Positions 1 through 8,838 of a stretch of 64,000 nucleotides of DNA are shown piece after piece; the first letter of the stretch is position 1; each line of letters begins with the position of its first letter. The DNA is from Photobacterium phosphoreum (lineage in GTDB: Bacteria > Pseudomonadota > Gammaproteobacteria > Enterobacterales > Vibrionaceae), in contig NZ_MSCQ01000001.1 of NCBI RefSeq assembly GCF_002954725.1, positions 655,857 through 719,856 on the forward strand, given 5' to 3'. The notes under the pieces are model-generated. The model did not search any database, was not told where the DNA came from, and worked only from the letters and a program-made list of their open reading frames with translations. Position numbers and translations under genes: made by a program.

Positions 1-1
1 T

Positions 2-295
2 CATGTTCAACGTTATAACGCGCAAGTGTGTCCTGAGCGTTTACGTGATGTTGCCGCAGCAATGGGTGTGAATGTGAGTGAAATGACACCACAGCAAGGC
101 GCTGCTGCTGCCATTGATGCGATCATGGTATTATCTCAAGATGTAGGTATTCCTGCTGGCTTAAAAGAGCTGAATGTAAAAGCAGAAGATATCGCTTTGT
201 TGTCTGATAATGCATTAAAAGATGCGTGTGGTTTTACTAACCCTAAACAAGCTTCTCATGAAGAAATTTCACAAATCTTTATGGATGCAATGTAA
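2..295 (+). CDS. Iron-containing alcohol dehydrogenase, C-terminal part (YiaY-like)
   Basis: The reading frame is open from base 2, so this is the 3' end of a gene that starts outside the window; the GTG at 26 is only an internal codon. The visible 97 residues resemble the C-terminal helical domain of group III iron-dependent alcohol dehydrogenases, especially YiaY/FucO-type enzymes, which oxidise alcohols with NAD. Shared features include the segment [12 protein letters not shown] and the C-terminal motif [18 protein letters not shown]. The iron-binding and NAD-binding parts lie mostly upstream and cannot be checked. The gene ends just before a strong bidirectional terminator. The family is secure; the substrate is not. 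Confidence 0.85.
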   Translation, partial: HVQRYNAQVCPERLRDVAAAMGVNVSEMTPQQGAAAAIDAIMVLSQDVGIPAGLKELNVKAEDIALLSDNALKDACGFTNPKQASHEEISQIFMDAM

Positions 296-337
296 CGATT
301 AATGTTAGCTATAAAATATTAGCGCTAAATAATACAT

Positions 338-371
338 AAAAAAACGCCTCGATCATCGAGGCGTTTTTGTT
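338..371. terminator. Bidirectional intrinsic terminator
   Basis: A near-perfect hairpin (ACGCCTCGAT / ATCGAGGCGT) is flanked by an A-run on the left and a T-run on the right. It can therefore end transcription of the alcohol dehydrogenase from the left and of the cardiolipin synthase gene from the right. Confidence 0.9.
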
Positions 372-372
372 T

Positions 373-1833
373 TTATAATAATGGGCTGAACATATAGAAG
401 AAGCGTTCAACAAGCTTATTGCGTACTGAGCGTTTTTCCCATTTTACTTTATCAACGGGTTCTGAGTCTGCAATGTAACTTTGCTGTAATTGGCTAAGTT
501 TATGAGTGAACTCAAGATTATCAACTGCCATTGTGACTTCGAAATTAAGCCATAAACTGCGCATATCAAGGTTAACCGTACCAATTAAGCAATGGGAATC
601 ATCAATGACCACTGATTTAGTATGTAATAGGCCACCATGAAAACGGTGAATATGTACTCCTGATTTTAAAAGGTCACTAAAGAAAGAGCGACTTGCCCAT
701 TCAACCATGGTCGAATCATTCTTCTTTGGTAGCACAATATGTACCGCAATATTACGTTCAGCCGCGCCTTTCATAGCATGTAATAAGTGCTCACTCGGAA
801 CAAAGTAAGGGGTTGTAATAACAATACTTTTCTTTGCTTGGTAAATACTTAATAGCAATACTTGATGAATAATATCATCGGGCATCCCTGGGCCTGATGG
901 GATCACTTGTACCGTGTCATACTCGGGTTTATCTTCTGTTGGTATTTTACAGGCAGGTAATGGTGGTAAAAACCGTTGTCCAGTTTCAACTTCCCAATCC
1001 CATGCTTGAATACAATTTAGTACTGAAACCGTAGGGCCACTGATTCTTACCATCACATCAACCCATTGGCCGACACCGGCATCAACTTTAAAGAAAGCAG
1101 GATCAACTAAGTTCATCGAACCGGTATACGCAATATTGTCATCAATCACCACTATTTTTCGGTGTTGACGTAAATCGAGACGGCGTAAGAACATTCTAAA
1201 GGGTGATACTGCTAGTGCTTCTACCAACTCAATTCCTGCACCACGAATCAACTTTGGCCAGTGAGAACGGAAGAAACGCATGCTGCCTGCCGAATCAAGT
1301 AATATTCGAATGTTAATACCGCGCTTAGCCGCTTGGATCAGTGCCACTCCAACTTCATCAGCAAGACCACCAGGATTCCAGATGTAAAACTCTAGATGAA
1401 TAGAATGTTGCGCATTATTAATATCAGCAATAAGAGCCCGTAAAATTTCATCTGTTGACGATTTTAAGGACAGGTGATTACCGACTAATCCTGGTAATCC
1501 AAGGCGGTTTTCACACAGATCGCTAATGGGTTTTGCTACATCACTCATATTTTGTGGCTGGTGACCGGGGCAGTCAGTGAGACATTGAAACCAGCTCGCA
1601 AAAGGGAAAAACATTTCTCGAGCACGTTCTGCCCGTTTTTTGCCAAGATTCAGTTCGCCAAATAAGAGGTAGGCGATAACACCACCAATGGGGACGATAT
1701 AAATAATCATCATCCATGCGAGAGATACACCAACAGCTCGTCGTTTGAAGACCACACGCACAGTGACAGCGGCAATTAACAGCCAATAGGCGAAAATGCC
1801 AATCCACGTTAAGATTTGATAAAACTGTTCCAT
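373..1833 (-). CDS. clsA: Cardiolipin synthase (ClsA type)
   Basis: This 486-residue protein has the same length as E. coli ClsA. It is expected to condense two phosphatidylglycerols into cardiolipin and glycerol at the inner membrane. Two hydrophobic segments lie near the N-terminus (about residues 7-28 and 38-59), followed by two phospholipase-D domains. Each carries an HKD motif: HRKIVVIDDNIAYTGSMN in the middle and HTKSVVIDDSHCLIGTVN near the C-terminus, so both catalytic halves look intact. The gene stands alone, converging on the alcohol dehydrogenase across a shared terminator. An overlapping ORF in another frame at its 5' end (1574-1849) is a shadow. Confidence 0.93.
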   Translation of the reverse strand: MEQFYQILTWIGIFAYWLLIAAVTVRVVFKRRAVGVSLAWMMIIYIVPIGGVIAYLLFGELNLGKKRAERAREMFFPFASWFQCLTDCPGHQPQNMSDVAKPISDLCENRLGLPGLVGNHLSLKSSTDEILRALIADINNAQHSIHLEFYIWNPGGLADEVGVALIQAAKRGINIRILLDSAGSMRFFRSHWPKLIRGAGIELVEALAVSPFRMFLRRLDLRQHRKIVVIDDNIAYTGSMNLVDPAFFKVDAGVGQWVDVMVRISGPTVSVLNCIQAWDWEVETGQRFLPPLPACKIPTEDKPEYDTVQVIPSGPGMPDDIIHQVLLLSIYQAKKSIVITTPYFVPSEHLLHAMKGAAERNIAVHIVLPKKNDSTMVEWASRSFFSDLLKSGVHIHRFHGGLLHTKSVVIDDSHCLIGTVNLDMRSLWLNFEVTMAVDNLEFTHKLSQLQQSYIADSEPVDKVKWEKRSVRNKLVERFFYMFSPLL

Positions 1834-2134
1834 CGAATGACTTCATCAATATATAAATACAATTTGTATGTATAGTGCATTGAAATGGAAAAAAAACCTA
1901 ATATTCACTGCTCTTTAGTGCTTATACTGAATAATCAAGGCTATTTTTGAGGGAGTGTTACCATTTCAGGGGATAAAAAAGAGAGGGGGTAATTAAACCG
2001 ATAGCATAAGGCTTAGCGATCTTTGGAATAAGGACGCTTAACGATAACCAATAATATAAACCTCAAGACTGTTCTTTTTTGAGTGGCTGGTTATACTCGC
2101 GCCATCTTTGTACCGTAAAGGCGTTATTTTCATT
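1834..2134. other. Divergent intergenic region between clsA and a pseudouridine synthase gene
   Basis: This region must hold the promoters of both flanking genes. A TATACT hexamer at 2092-2097 is a possible -10 element for the rightward gene, with only a poor -35 match upstream. A purine-rich run (about 1978-1990) is visible. I see no ORF, RNA gene or strong operator. Confidence 0.4.
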
Positions 2135-2821
2135 ATGTTTGATCTTGTTTACCAGCACTCTGATTTTTTAGTTATTAATAAACACCCTGGGATCAGTGTT
2201 CATAAAGACGATAATGATCAGCCATTACTGGCAGCCGTTGCCGAGCAAACAGGTGATGAGAAGCTCTATTTAATTCATCGACTTGATAAGATGACGTCAG
2301 GGTTATTGTTACTTGGGCGTAATAAACCCGCGGCGGCGGCATTATGTGCTAATTTTGCTGAGCGTCGGGTTGAAAAGTTTTATGTCGCTATTGCCACTAA
2401 AAAGCCAAAGAAAAAACAAGGTGTTGTCATCGGTGATATGACTCGTTCACGTCGTAGTAGTTGGAAATTAGAAATCACCAAAGTGAACCCTGCCATAACC
2501 CAGTTTTTCTCTGCCGCAGCAGGGGAAGGGCGACGGATATTTATGTGTAAACCTCACACAGGTAAAACCCATCAAATTCGTGTTGCATTACGTAGCGTCG
2601 GTTCCGGCATTACGGGTGATGATATCTATGGCAATGAAGCCGCAGATCGGGGCTATTTACACGCTTATGGTTTACGTTTTCCTTACCAAGGTGAGTTACA
2701 ACAATTTTTATGCCCGCCTAGCTTCGGAGAATTATGGTCGACAGCCGAAGCACAGTTAGCATTAGCAGAATGGCATCAGCCTTGGACGTTATCATGGCCT
2801 GTATTGGCGACTAAAAAATAG
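2135..2821 (+). CDS. RluA-family pseudouridine synthase (TIGR01621-like)
   Basis: The protein (228 residues from the ATG at 2135) belongs to the RluA/RsuA superfamily, which turns uridine into pseudouridine in rRNA or tRNA. The catalytic motif HRLDKMTSGLLLL, containing the essential Asp, lies near residue 50, and HTGKTHQIRVALRSVG is the conserved RluA-type C-terminal motif. There is no N-terminal S4 domain, and the protein is short compared with RluC/RluD, as in the TIGR01621 subgroup known from vibrios. A frame extension back to TTG 2108 exists, but the ATG at 2135 follows a TAAAGG-like ribosome site and is preferred. The target nucleotide is unknown. Confidence 0.85.
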   Translation: MFDLVYQHSDFLVINKHPGISVHKDDNDQPLLAAVAEQTGDEKLYLIHRLDKMTSGLLLLGRNKPAAAALCANFAERRVEKFYVAIATKKPKKKQGVVIGDMTRSRRSSWKLEITKVNPAITQFFSAAAGEGRRIFMCKPHTGKTHQIRVALRSVGSGITGDDIYGNEAADRGYLHAYGLRFPYQGELQQFLCPPSFGELWSTAEAQLALAEWHQPWTLSWPVLATKK

Positions 2822-2833
2822 TGATCTGAATTA

Positions 2834-2866
2834 AATATCCACAGTTAGCAATTAACTGTGGATATT
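2834..2866 (+). terminator. Perfect 14-bp hairpin after the pseudouridine synthase gene
   Basis: Arms AATATCCACAGTTA and TAACTGTGGATATT enclose the loop GCAAT. The hairpin sits 13 bases after the stop codon, where a terminator is expected, but it has no T-run. Both arms contain a sequence one base away from a DnaA box, noted under findings. Confidence 0.55.
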
Positions 2867-2960
2867 ATCAGCAATTGATTTGTAAATCGTGGATGTGCAT
2901 TTCTTTTTGGTATTGATAAATTATAATACGACAAGGGAATGTATTAGTTAGAGGTTTACA

Positions 2961-3167
2961 ATGCGCAGTGCTCATTCACGTACACTTAAAATGCGAGTTT
3001 CTCAGCAAAAACGCCAATCACATCATCGTCGAAATCGTGCCCAACAATATCTATTATTACCTGAAACTACCCCTCGTCATTTTCTCTCATCATCAGCGAC
3101 ACTTACCTTACATCCCACCAGTGTGATGGACTATTCAGTTGAATATATATTACGTGCGAAACCTTAG
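2961..3167 (+). CDS. Small very basic hypothetical protein
   Basis: This is a 68-residue ORF starting with ATG, preceded at 7 bases by AGAGG, a fair ribosome site, and further upstream by a perfect TATAAT at 2922-2927. The N-terminal half is rich in Arg, Lys and His (for example KRQSHHRRNRAQQ) and the C-terminal half is mixed. I recognise no family. The good translation and promoter signals argue for a real gene; the lack of a recognised homologue argues against. It could alternatively be the leader of the downstream methyltransferase transcript. Confidence 0.42.
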   Translation: MRSAHSRTLKMRVSQQKRQSHHRRNRAQQYLLLPETTPRHFLSSSATLTLHPTSVMDYSVEYILRAKP

Positions 3168-3284
3168 CAATTTCGCCGTAAACCATCGCCCAATACGGGC
3201 GGTGAGAAGTCACTGAATGATTCTATTTTGTCAGTGGTTGGTATTCTTAAGCGCAACGTATAGAATAGCCGCCTTAAATTGACT

Positions 3285-4241
3285 ATGTTGAATGATATTA
3301 TGGAAATTAGTGCTCTACCTACTTTAGAAGCCCATTTATTAACGGCTTTAGCAACACCACCAACAGAAGTTCGCCGATTGTTCCATGGTCGTGGCCGCTG
3401 TTGGCAAGGGCTTGAACAAATCACCGTTGATTGGCTTCAAGGTCAAGTACTGGTTTCCTTATTTAAAGAGCCTGATGCTGATTTTATGCAAGCCTTAACG
3501 GACTTGCTCGCAGCATTAACGCAAACAGATGCTTGGCAAACAAGTGGTGCCCGTTCTTTACTGTTGCAACATCGCGATCGTCAAGGTTCGCCAATGGATG
3601 TGTTGTGGGGACAAAGCTCAGACTATCAAGATGTGATTGAAAGCGGTTTAACCTACAAATTAGATTTAGGCCGCAATCAAAATAACGGTTTATTTTTAGA
3701 TATGCGTTATGGTCGTGATTGGGTCCGTGAGCATGCTGCGGGTAAACGAGTACTTAACTTATTTGCTTATACTTGTGGTTTTTCTGTGGCAGCAATCGCT
3801 GGTGGTGCAGAATTTGTGGTTAACCTTGATATGGCAAAAGCGGCATTAAGTCGTGGTCGTGATAATCACCATCTTAATAACCATGATTTAAAGAAAGTGA
3901 GTTTCCTCGGTCATGAATTATTTAAGTCGTGGGGTAAAGTGCGCAAGATGGGTCCTTATGATTTAATCATTATTGATCCGCCATCATTCCAAAAGGGCAG
4001 TTTTGCACTGACAAAAGACTACCAAAAGATTTTACGTCGTTTACCTGAATTATTAACCGCAGACGGTGTTGTATTAGCGTGTGTGAATGATCCAACGTTA
4101 ACCTGTCAATTTTTGATTGATGGTATGGCTGCTGAAGCACCAGATATGGTGTTCTCTCATCGTTTAGAAAACCCTGCTGAGTTTAAAGATATTGAGCTAG
4201 AAGCGGGTCTTAAAGCTTTAGTTTTTGAGCGCCATTGCTAA
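3285..4241 (+). CDS. Class I SAM-dependent methyltransferase (RlmI/RlmK-like)
   Basis: This is a protein of about 318 residues whose C-terminal two thirds is a Rossmann methyltransferase resembling RlmI and the C-terminal half of RlmKL, enzymes that make m5C or m7G in 23S rRNA. The SAM-binding motif I is VLNLFAYTCGFSVAAIAGGA and the catalytic motif IV is DLIIIDPPSFQKG. The PUA domain of RlmI is absent; the N-terminal 100 residues are a different domain. Possible starts are TTG 3279, ATG 3285 and ATG 3300, none with a strong ribosome site, so the start is uncertain by a few residues. Nucleic acid is the probable substrate (inference); the exact target is unknown. Confidence 0.82.
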   Translation: MLNDIMEISALPTLEAHLLTALATPPTEVRRLFHGRGRCWQGLEQITVDWLQGQVLVSLFKEPDADFMQALTDLLAALTQTDAWQTSGARSLLLQHRDRQGSPMDVLWGQSSDYQDVIESGLTYKLDLGRNQNNGLFLDMRYGRDWVREHAAGKRVLNLFAYTCGFSVAAIAGGAEFVVNLDMAKAALSRGRDNHHLNNHDLKKVSFLGHELFKSWGKVRKMGPYDLIIIDPPSFQKGSFALTKDYQKILRRLPELLTADGVVLACVNDPTLTCQFLIDGMAAEAPDMVFSHRLENPAEFKDIELEAGLKALVFERHC

Positions 4242-4288
4242 TTTTTTAGCGTTATATTTTTAGTGTTATAATAGACAGCTAAAATAAG

Positions 4289-4341
4289 AATCCCTTATCG
4301 ACTCTACTAGTTTTAGTTAAGAGTAGATAAGGGATTTTTTT
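4289..4341 (+). terminator. Intrinsic terminator after the methyltransferase gene
   Basis: A long stem (AATCCCTTATC / GATAAGGGATT, continued inward by GACTCT / AGAGT) is followed by seven T residues. Confidence 0.88.
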
Positions 4342-4521
4342 ATCTAAAATTAGCAGTAAACTTTTTATTATAACAAGTCATATGAACTTTATTGCGGTTT
4401 GTATGTTGCGTTTTTGTGGTCAGTGACAAATACTAAAATGAGCAGTTAAAAATAAAATTAATTGATTAAATTGTCAGTGCAAGGGGTGCACTCAATCCAA
4501 ATACATTAAGGATGTGTCGTT

Positions 4522-5523
4522 ATGTTTAAATCGTTCTTTCTCGATCGTCGCTGGTTCTTATGGTCGATTGTCGGTAGTGCCATTATTTTATATGTTACTT
4601 GGTATAAAGTGCAGATAGACGTAGAAGTGAATGAATGGTTTGGCAGTTTTTATGATCTTATTCAAAAAGCGTTAGCAACACCCAATGCGGTGACGTTTGA
4701 TGAATTTCTGGCTGGTTGTATTGAGTTTTTCAATATTGTATCGGTGTATATCGTTATTGCCGTTATTCTCGATTTCTTTGTTCGGCACTATGTGTTTCGC
4801 TGGCGTACCGCGATGAATAACTATTATATGAAGCATTGGGATAAAATTAGTCATATAGAAGGGGCATCACAACGAGTACAAGAAGATACCATGCGTTTCG
4901 CACGTATTGTAGAAAGCCTAGGTGTTAGCTTTATGCGATCACTCATGACGTTATTCGCATTTTTACCTATTCTATGGACGTTAAGTGAGAATATCACTGA
5001 GCTACCATGGATTGGCAGTGTTGATAGGTCATTGGTTTATTTAGCCATTATTTCTGCATTATTTGGAACGGTATTATTGGCGATTGTTGGCATTCGTTTA
5101 CCTGGTTTAGAGTTTAAAAATCAAAAAGTAGAAGCTGCTTATCGTAAAGAGTTAGTGTTTGGTGAAGATAATACCGCGCGCGCTAAGCCTGAAACCGTTA
5201 AAGAATTATTTTTTAATGTGCGTAAAAATTACTTTAATTTATATCGTCATTATTTATATTTTGATATCGCTAAATGGTCGTATATTCAATATACCGTAAT
5301 TGTTCCTTATATTGCGCTCGGTCCTGCGATTGTTTCTGGCGCGTTAACATTAGGCGTAATGCAACAAATATTAAGAGCCTTTGGGAAAGTAGAAGAGTCG
5401 TTTCAATTTCTTGTACACTCATGGAGCACAATTGTAGAATTAATGTCTATTTATAAAAGATTACGATCATTTGAAGTGCAGATTAATGATGCTATTAATA
5501 TTGAAAGTGTACCTGTTGATTGA
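4522..5523 (+). CDS. SbmA/BacA-family transporter, short form
   Basis: The protein (333 residues) matches the SbmA/BacA family, inner-membrane proteins that import peptides and peptide-like antibiotics using the proton gradient. The N-terminal pattern with NEWFGSFYDLIQKAL after the first membrane helix is typical. Membrane segments are apparent at about 10-30, 67-90, 135-155, 168-190 and 255-290. E. coli SbmA has about 406 residues, so this copy is clearly shorter, which may mark a distinct subgroup. The ATG follows AAGGATGTGTCGTT, a good ribosome site. It lies alone between two terminators, so it is probably monocistronic. Substrate unknown. Confidence 0.8.
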   Translation: MFKSFFLDRRWFLWSIVGSAIILYVTWYKVQIDVEVNEWFGSFYDLIQKALATPNAVTFDEFLAGCIEFFNIVSVYIVIAVILDFFVRHYVFRWRTAMNNYYMKHWDKISHIEGASQRVQEDTMRFARIVESLGVSFMRSLMTLFAFLPILWTLSENITELPWIGSVDRSLVYLAIISALFGTVLLAIVGIRLPGLEFKNQKVEAAYRKELVFGEDNTARAKPETVKELFFNVRKNYFNLYRHYLYFDIAKWSYIQYTVIVPYIALGPAIVSGALTLGVMQQILRAFGKVEESFQFLVHSWSTIVELMSIYKRLRSFEVQINDAINIESVPVD

Positions 5524-5538
5524 TTTATTTCGATGATA

Positions 5539-5605
5539 TAAAAGCCCTAACCAGTCTATACTCTTTCTCGTTGAAGTCGTATAGACGTTGGTCAGGGCTT
5601 TTTAT
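5539..5605. terminator. Bidirectional terminator between the SbmA-like gene and the pilotin-like gene
   Basis: Imperfect inverted repeat AAAGCCCTAACCA / TGGTCAGGGCTTT with an inner TCTATA / TATAGA pair. A-rich and T-rich flanks allow termination from both convergent genes. Confidence 0.85.
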
Positions 5606-5621
5606 ATTATCATAGTGCTAA

Positions 5622-6023
5622 TTATTTCAGAGACTCACAATATTTTTCTGTAATAGCTTGTGATACAAGTTCACGTCCACTGACATCACGAATGGTGATT
5701 AAATAATTAACCCCATGCTTGAACAGTGGTATAAGCTCAGCATTACGGCAATAATTAGTACTGGCCGTTTTGATCGCCATTGTTGGTTTGATGCGACCAT
5801 TACCACCATAAAGAATATTGATTTTTACCGTATTCTTACTCGCGTAAGCTTGAGTGATTTGGTAAGCATCAATTTTAGGATAGGGCGCTTTACTATCAAT
5901 CGCTGCAGCTCGTGATTGTGCCAGTGATTCTGCAACCATTTGTTGGTCGTGAGAAGCACAGCCACCAAGGATAAACAGACCGACAGCGGCAACCAGTAAT
6001 TTTTTTGTTTTAGTTAGGTTCAC
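5622..6023 (-). CDS. Lipoprotein, probable GspS/AspS-type secretin pilotin
   Basis: This is a 133-residue lipoprotein: a short basic N-terminus, a hydrophobic stretch and the lipobox LGGC at residues 19-22. The mature part has two cysteines (in TNYCRNAEL and near the C-terminus in TEKYCESLK) that could form a disulphide. Length, cysteine pattern and the YLITIRDVSGRELV segment resemble the AspS/GspS-beta pilotins of vibrios, which guide the type II secretion secretin to the outer membrane. No other secretion gene is present, which is usual for aspS. It follows yciI by 19 bases on the same strand. The lipoprotein call is firm; the pilotin call is by recollection. Confidence 0.65.
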   Translation of the reverse strand: MNLTKTKKLLVAAVGLFILGGCASHDQQMVAESLAQSRAAAIDSKAPYPKIDAYQITQAYASKNTVKINILYGGNGRIKPTMAIKTASTNYCRNAELIPLFKHGVNYLITIRDVSGRELVSQAITEKYCESLK

Positions 6024-6042
6024 AAGTTGATCCTGAGTATAT

Positions 6043-6342
6043 TTAAGGTAATACTTTTTTAAAGGGTTTAACGATCACATTAGCGTAAACACCAGCGTCA
6101 ATATATGGATCTGCATTGGCCCATTGTTGTGCTTGTTCTAATGACTCAAAATCAGCAATAACAGTTGAACCTGTAAAACCTGCTTCACCTGGGTTTTCAC
6201 TATCAATGGCAGGCATTGGACCCGCTACCAATAAGCGATCTTGTTGTTGAAGTTCTTTTAGACGCGCTAAGTGTTGCTCACGTACACTCATGCGGCGTTC
6301 TAGGCTATTTTCAACATCTTGAGAAAAAATTACATACCACAT
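6043..6342 (-). CDS. yciI: YciI family protein
   Basis: This is a 99-residue protein closely similar to E. coli YciI, a small ferredoxin-like alpha/beta fold of unknown enzymatic role. Conserved segments include [30 protein letters not shown] and [10 protein letters not shown]; the His-Asp pair proposed as the active site of the family is represented by the N-terminal His and the Asp of ADPY. Two in-frame ATGs occur: the upstream one (6351) directly abuts AGGGA, while the ATG at 6342 lies 9 bases after it and aligns with the start of E. coli YciI, so 6342 is chosen. Confidence 0.88.
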   Translation of the reverse strand: MWYVIFSQDVENSLERRMSVREQHLARLKELQQQDRLLVAGPMPAIDSENPGEAGFTGSTVIADFESLEQAQQWANADPYIDAGVYANVIVKPFKKVLP

Positions 6343-6457
6343 ATTAGGCATTCCCTATTTTGGTTATGGTTTACATTACGAATAACGCTTCGTACTGTTT
6401 TTAGTATGCCACCATACTAACTAAATATTGATAGCTAACAAGTAGATCTAGGGAAAT

Positions 6458-6489
6458 AATAAAAAGCACCAACGATTGTTAGTGCTTAT
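6458..6489 (-). terminator. Intrinsic terminator after yciA
   Basis: Read on the minus strand, AAGCAC-TAAC / GTTG-GTGCTT forms a stem followed by TTTTATTATTT. It separates the yciB-yciA unit from yciI. Confidence 0.85.
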
Positions 6490-6526
6490 TATTAATTACG
6501 TGTTTTTTGATTTGTGTGGTTTATTG

Positions 6527-6922
6527 CTATGCTTCAATTTTACGTGGACGGCCTTCGCTATTGATTGCGACATAATTAAATGTCGCTTCACAGACACGGT
6601 AACGTTCACCGATGCCATCAACGGCGACAGGTTTTACCCATACTTCTAAGCCCACACTCATTGATGTATTACCGATGCGTTTACATTCACCGTGGCAACA
6701 AACAACATCACCTACGCCAACAGGCGCTTTAAATTCGATTTTATCAACAGAAACAGTCACCACCCGACCGCGAGAGATCTCTTTGGCTAAGATAGCACCA
6801 GCAAGATCCAGTTGTGACATGATCCAACCACCAAAAATATCACCATTGGCATTAGTATCGGCAGGCATCGCTAAAGTACGCAGTAACAGCTGTCCACGAG
6901 GGATATTGTTTTCAGTAATCAT
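6527..6922 (-). CDS. yciA: Acyl-CoA thioesterase YciA
   Basis: This is a 131-residue hot-dog fold thioesterase matching YciA, which hydrolyses a broad range of acyl-CoAs in the cytoplasm. The segment MPADTNANGDIFGGWIMSQLDLAGAI contains the catalytic Asn/Asp-Gly pattern of the 4HBT family. The gene begins 13 bases after yciB, so the two are probably co-transcribed, and it ends at a terminator. The yciB-yciA pairing next to trp is shared with enteric bacteria. Confidence 0.95.
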   Translation of the reverse strand: MITENNIPRGQLLLRTLAMPADTNANGDIFGGWIMSQLDLAGAILAKEISRGRVVTVSVDKIEFKAPVGVGDVVCCHGECKRIGNTSMSVGLEVWVKPVAVDGIGERYRVCEATFNYVAINSEGRPRKIEA

Positions 6923-6935
6923 CGGTTATACAACT

Positions 6936-7475
6936 TTATTTATCATCAGGGCTTTTAGGTAAGTGGCGATAAATATAGCCACCCGTGGCAAAGGTAAATA
7001 GCAGCGTTAACGCTAACAAACCAAATACCTTGAAATCCACCCAAATATCAAGCGGAAAATTGAATGCAATATAAATGTTTACAATAGCACAAACAACAAA
7101 AAACACCGTCCATGCAAGATTGATACGTAACCAAACGTTATCAGGCAAGGTCATTTCTTTGCCGAGCATCGATTTAATCAATGGCTTGTGCATTATCTGG
7201 CTAATAAGCAATGCAAGTGCAAATAAACCATAAATAATAGTGACTTTCCATTTAATGAAATTTTCATCATGTAAGACCAGTGTTAAACCACCAAAAATAG
7301 CAACCATAGCAAAAGTGATGAGTTGCATTTTTTCGATTTTTTTATAGATAAACCATGTCACGATCAGTTGAATTGCTGTGGTTATAATCAATGCACCCGT
7401 TGCGACAAAAATACCACTGGTTTTAAATAACACGAAAAAGATCAGTAATGGAATAAACTCTATTAGTTGTTTCAT
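6936..7475 (-). CDS. yciB: Inner membrane-spanning protein YciB (septation protein A family)
   Basis: This 179-residue polytopic membrane protein has the same length as E. coli YciB. Five hydrophobic helices are visible (about 5-20, 22-42, 50-70, 76-92, 120-140, plus a terminal one near 150-170). Conserved features are the N-terminal [15 protein letters not shown] and the loop [18 protein letters not shown]. The family affects cell-envelope synthesis and septation through contacts with elongation and division proteins. First gene of yciB-yciA. Confidence 0.95.
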   Translation of the reverse strand: MKQLIEFIPLLIFFVLFKTSGIFVATGALIITTAIQLIVTWFIYKKIEKMQLITFAMVAIFGGLTLVLHDENFIKWKVTIIYGLFALALLISQIMHKPLIKSMLGKEMTLPDNVWLRINLAWTVFFVVCAIVNIYIAFNFPLDIWVDFKVFGLLALTLLFTFATGGYIYRHLPKSPDDK

Positions 7476-7532
7476 TGGTACTGGCTCATTAAAAAGAATT
7501 TTTCAGAGTATACCTGTTACAAGCCCTGAATG

Positions 7533-7561
7533 AAAAAAAGCTACTTAGTTGCCCAAGTAGC
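7533..7561 (-). terminator. Intrinsic terminator after the symporter gene
   Basis: On the minus strand the stem GCTACTT / AAGTAGC with an eight-base loop is followed by seven T residues. Confidence 0.9.
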
Positions 7562-7590
7562 CATTGTTCATACTATTAAATGGAGTGTGA

Positions 7591-8838
7591 TTATGATGCC
7601 GTTGCTGCTACGGGTTGCTCTTGAGTTTCATATAAACTATCAATAATCACCGCACATGCGGCATCACCAGTGATATTGAGCGCGGTACGAATCATGTCGA
7701 AGATACGATCTAGAGCAAACAATAACGGTAAGCCTTCAATTGGAATACCAGCTGAGAGTAAGACGGCAACCACTAAAAATGAGGGACCAGGTACACCTGC
7801 TTGACCAATGGCACCAATAGTTGAGGTAACAATTATCGCAATGTAAGCACTTATGCCCAGTTCAATATTAAATATTTGAGCAAAGAAAATAGCGACTAAA
7901 CCATAGTAAATAGCATTACCGCTCATATTGATCGTGGCACCAAGGGGTAATACAAATGCAGCCGTTGAATTTTTAACGCCCAACTCTTCTTCACAGGTTT
8001 CCATTGTAACGGGGAGTGTCGCCATTGATGATGCGGTCGATAACGCTACCGCTTGTGGTTTTTTCATTGCGACAAGAAATTTAAGTGGTGAGGTTTTAGA
8101 AAACAGTTTGATCATGATTGGATAACCAATAAAGCCGTAGATCAAAATAGCTGCGATATAAACAACAAAGAGTTTAAGTACAACTGTTAATGCACTGAAC
8201 CCAAAGCTACCAATAGCGTCTGCCATTAAACCAAACACACCAATTGGTGCAAATTTCATTACTACATTTATCATCCATACCATGGCATCGACAATAGCAT
8301 TTATTCCGTTAATTAAAGGTTGGCGGCGTTCGAGTTCTAATTTAGAAAGCGCAATACCAAAAAATAGACAAAAGATGAGAATTTGAAGGATATTAGCTTC
8401 ATTAAGGGAATTAAAAATATTGGTTGGGATCATGCCTAAGATGGTTGCCCAAAATGAGGGTAATGTGCCTTTATCGGCATAAGTGTTGGCAAACATGCCC
8501 GCAACACCCGATAAATCAACGCCTATTCCCGGTTGAAATACCACGCCCATCACTAGTGCTAACGCAACAGCCAGTGCTGACGTTATACCGAAGAAAGCCA
8601 ATGTTGTAATGCCTATTTTACCCGCGGCATGGCTATTACCTAAGCTTGCTGCACCAGAAATAATAGCGACCGCAACTAAAGGGATCACGAGCATTTTAAT
8701 TAGATGGATAAAAAGGCTACCAAGCGGTGCAAACATCACAGCATCATGTCCCATTATGATGCCGACGATCGTACCGATGATCATTGCTATAACAACTTGT
8801 ACACCGATATTATGTAACAGATTTTGATTTTTTAACAC
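7591..8838 (-). CDS. Dicarboxylate/amino acid:cation symporter (DAACS family)
   Basis: A sodium- or proton-coupled carrier of the glutamate/aspartate/serine/dicarboxylate family, about 415 residues. Typical signatures are the serine-rich re-entrant loop (STASSMATLPVTMETCEEELGV), the ion/substrate motif NMSGNAIYYG (NMDGTA in glutamate carriers) and the second loop GAIGQAGVPGPSFL. The Asp of NMDGT is replaced by Ser, so the substrate may not be glutamate. Another frame start lies at 8871, but the GTG at 8838 follows a GGGGT ribosome site at 8 bases and gives the usual N-terminus. It is monocistronic and lies between trpA and yciB, unlike E. coli. Confidence 0.88.
   Translation of the reverse strand: MLKNQNLLHNIGVQVVIAMIIGTIVGIIMGHDAVMFAPLGSLFIHLIKMLVIPLVAVAIISGAASLGNSHAAGKIGITTLAFFGITSALAVALALVMGVVFQPGIGVDLSGVAGMFANTYADKGTLPSFWATILGMIPTNIFNSLNEANILQILIFCLFFGIALSKLELERRQPLINGINAIVDAMVWMINVVMKFAPIGVFGLMADAIGSFGFSALTVVLKLFVVYIAAILIYGFIGYPIMIKLFSKTSPLKFLVAMKKPQAVALSTASSMATLPVTMETCEEELGVKNSTAAFVLPLGATINMSGNAIYYGLVAIFFAQIFNIELGISAYIAIIVTSTIGAIGQAGVPGPSFLVVAVLLSAGIPIEGLPLLFALDRIFDMIRTALNITGDAACAVIIDSLYETQEQPVAATAS

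Noticed and set aside
1574-1849. 91-residue Cys/Trp-rich ORF at the clsA 5' end
   Set aside because: It is out of frame with the well-supported cardiolipin synthase and has an implausible composition.
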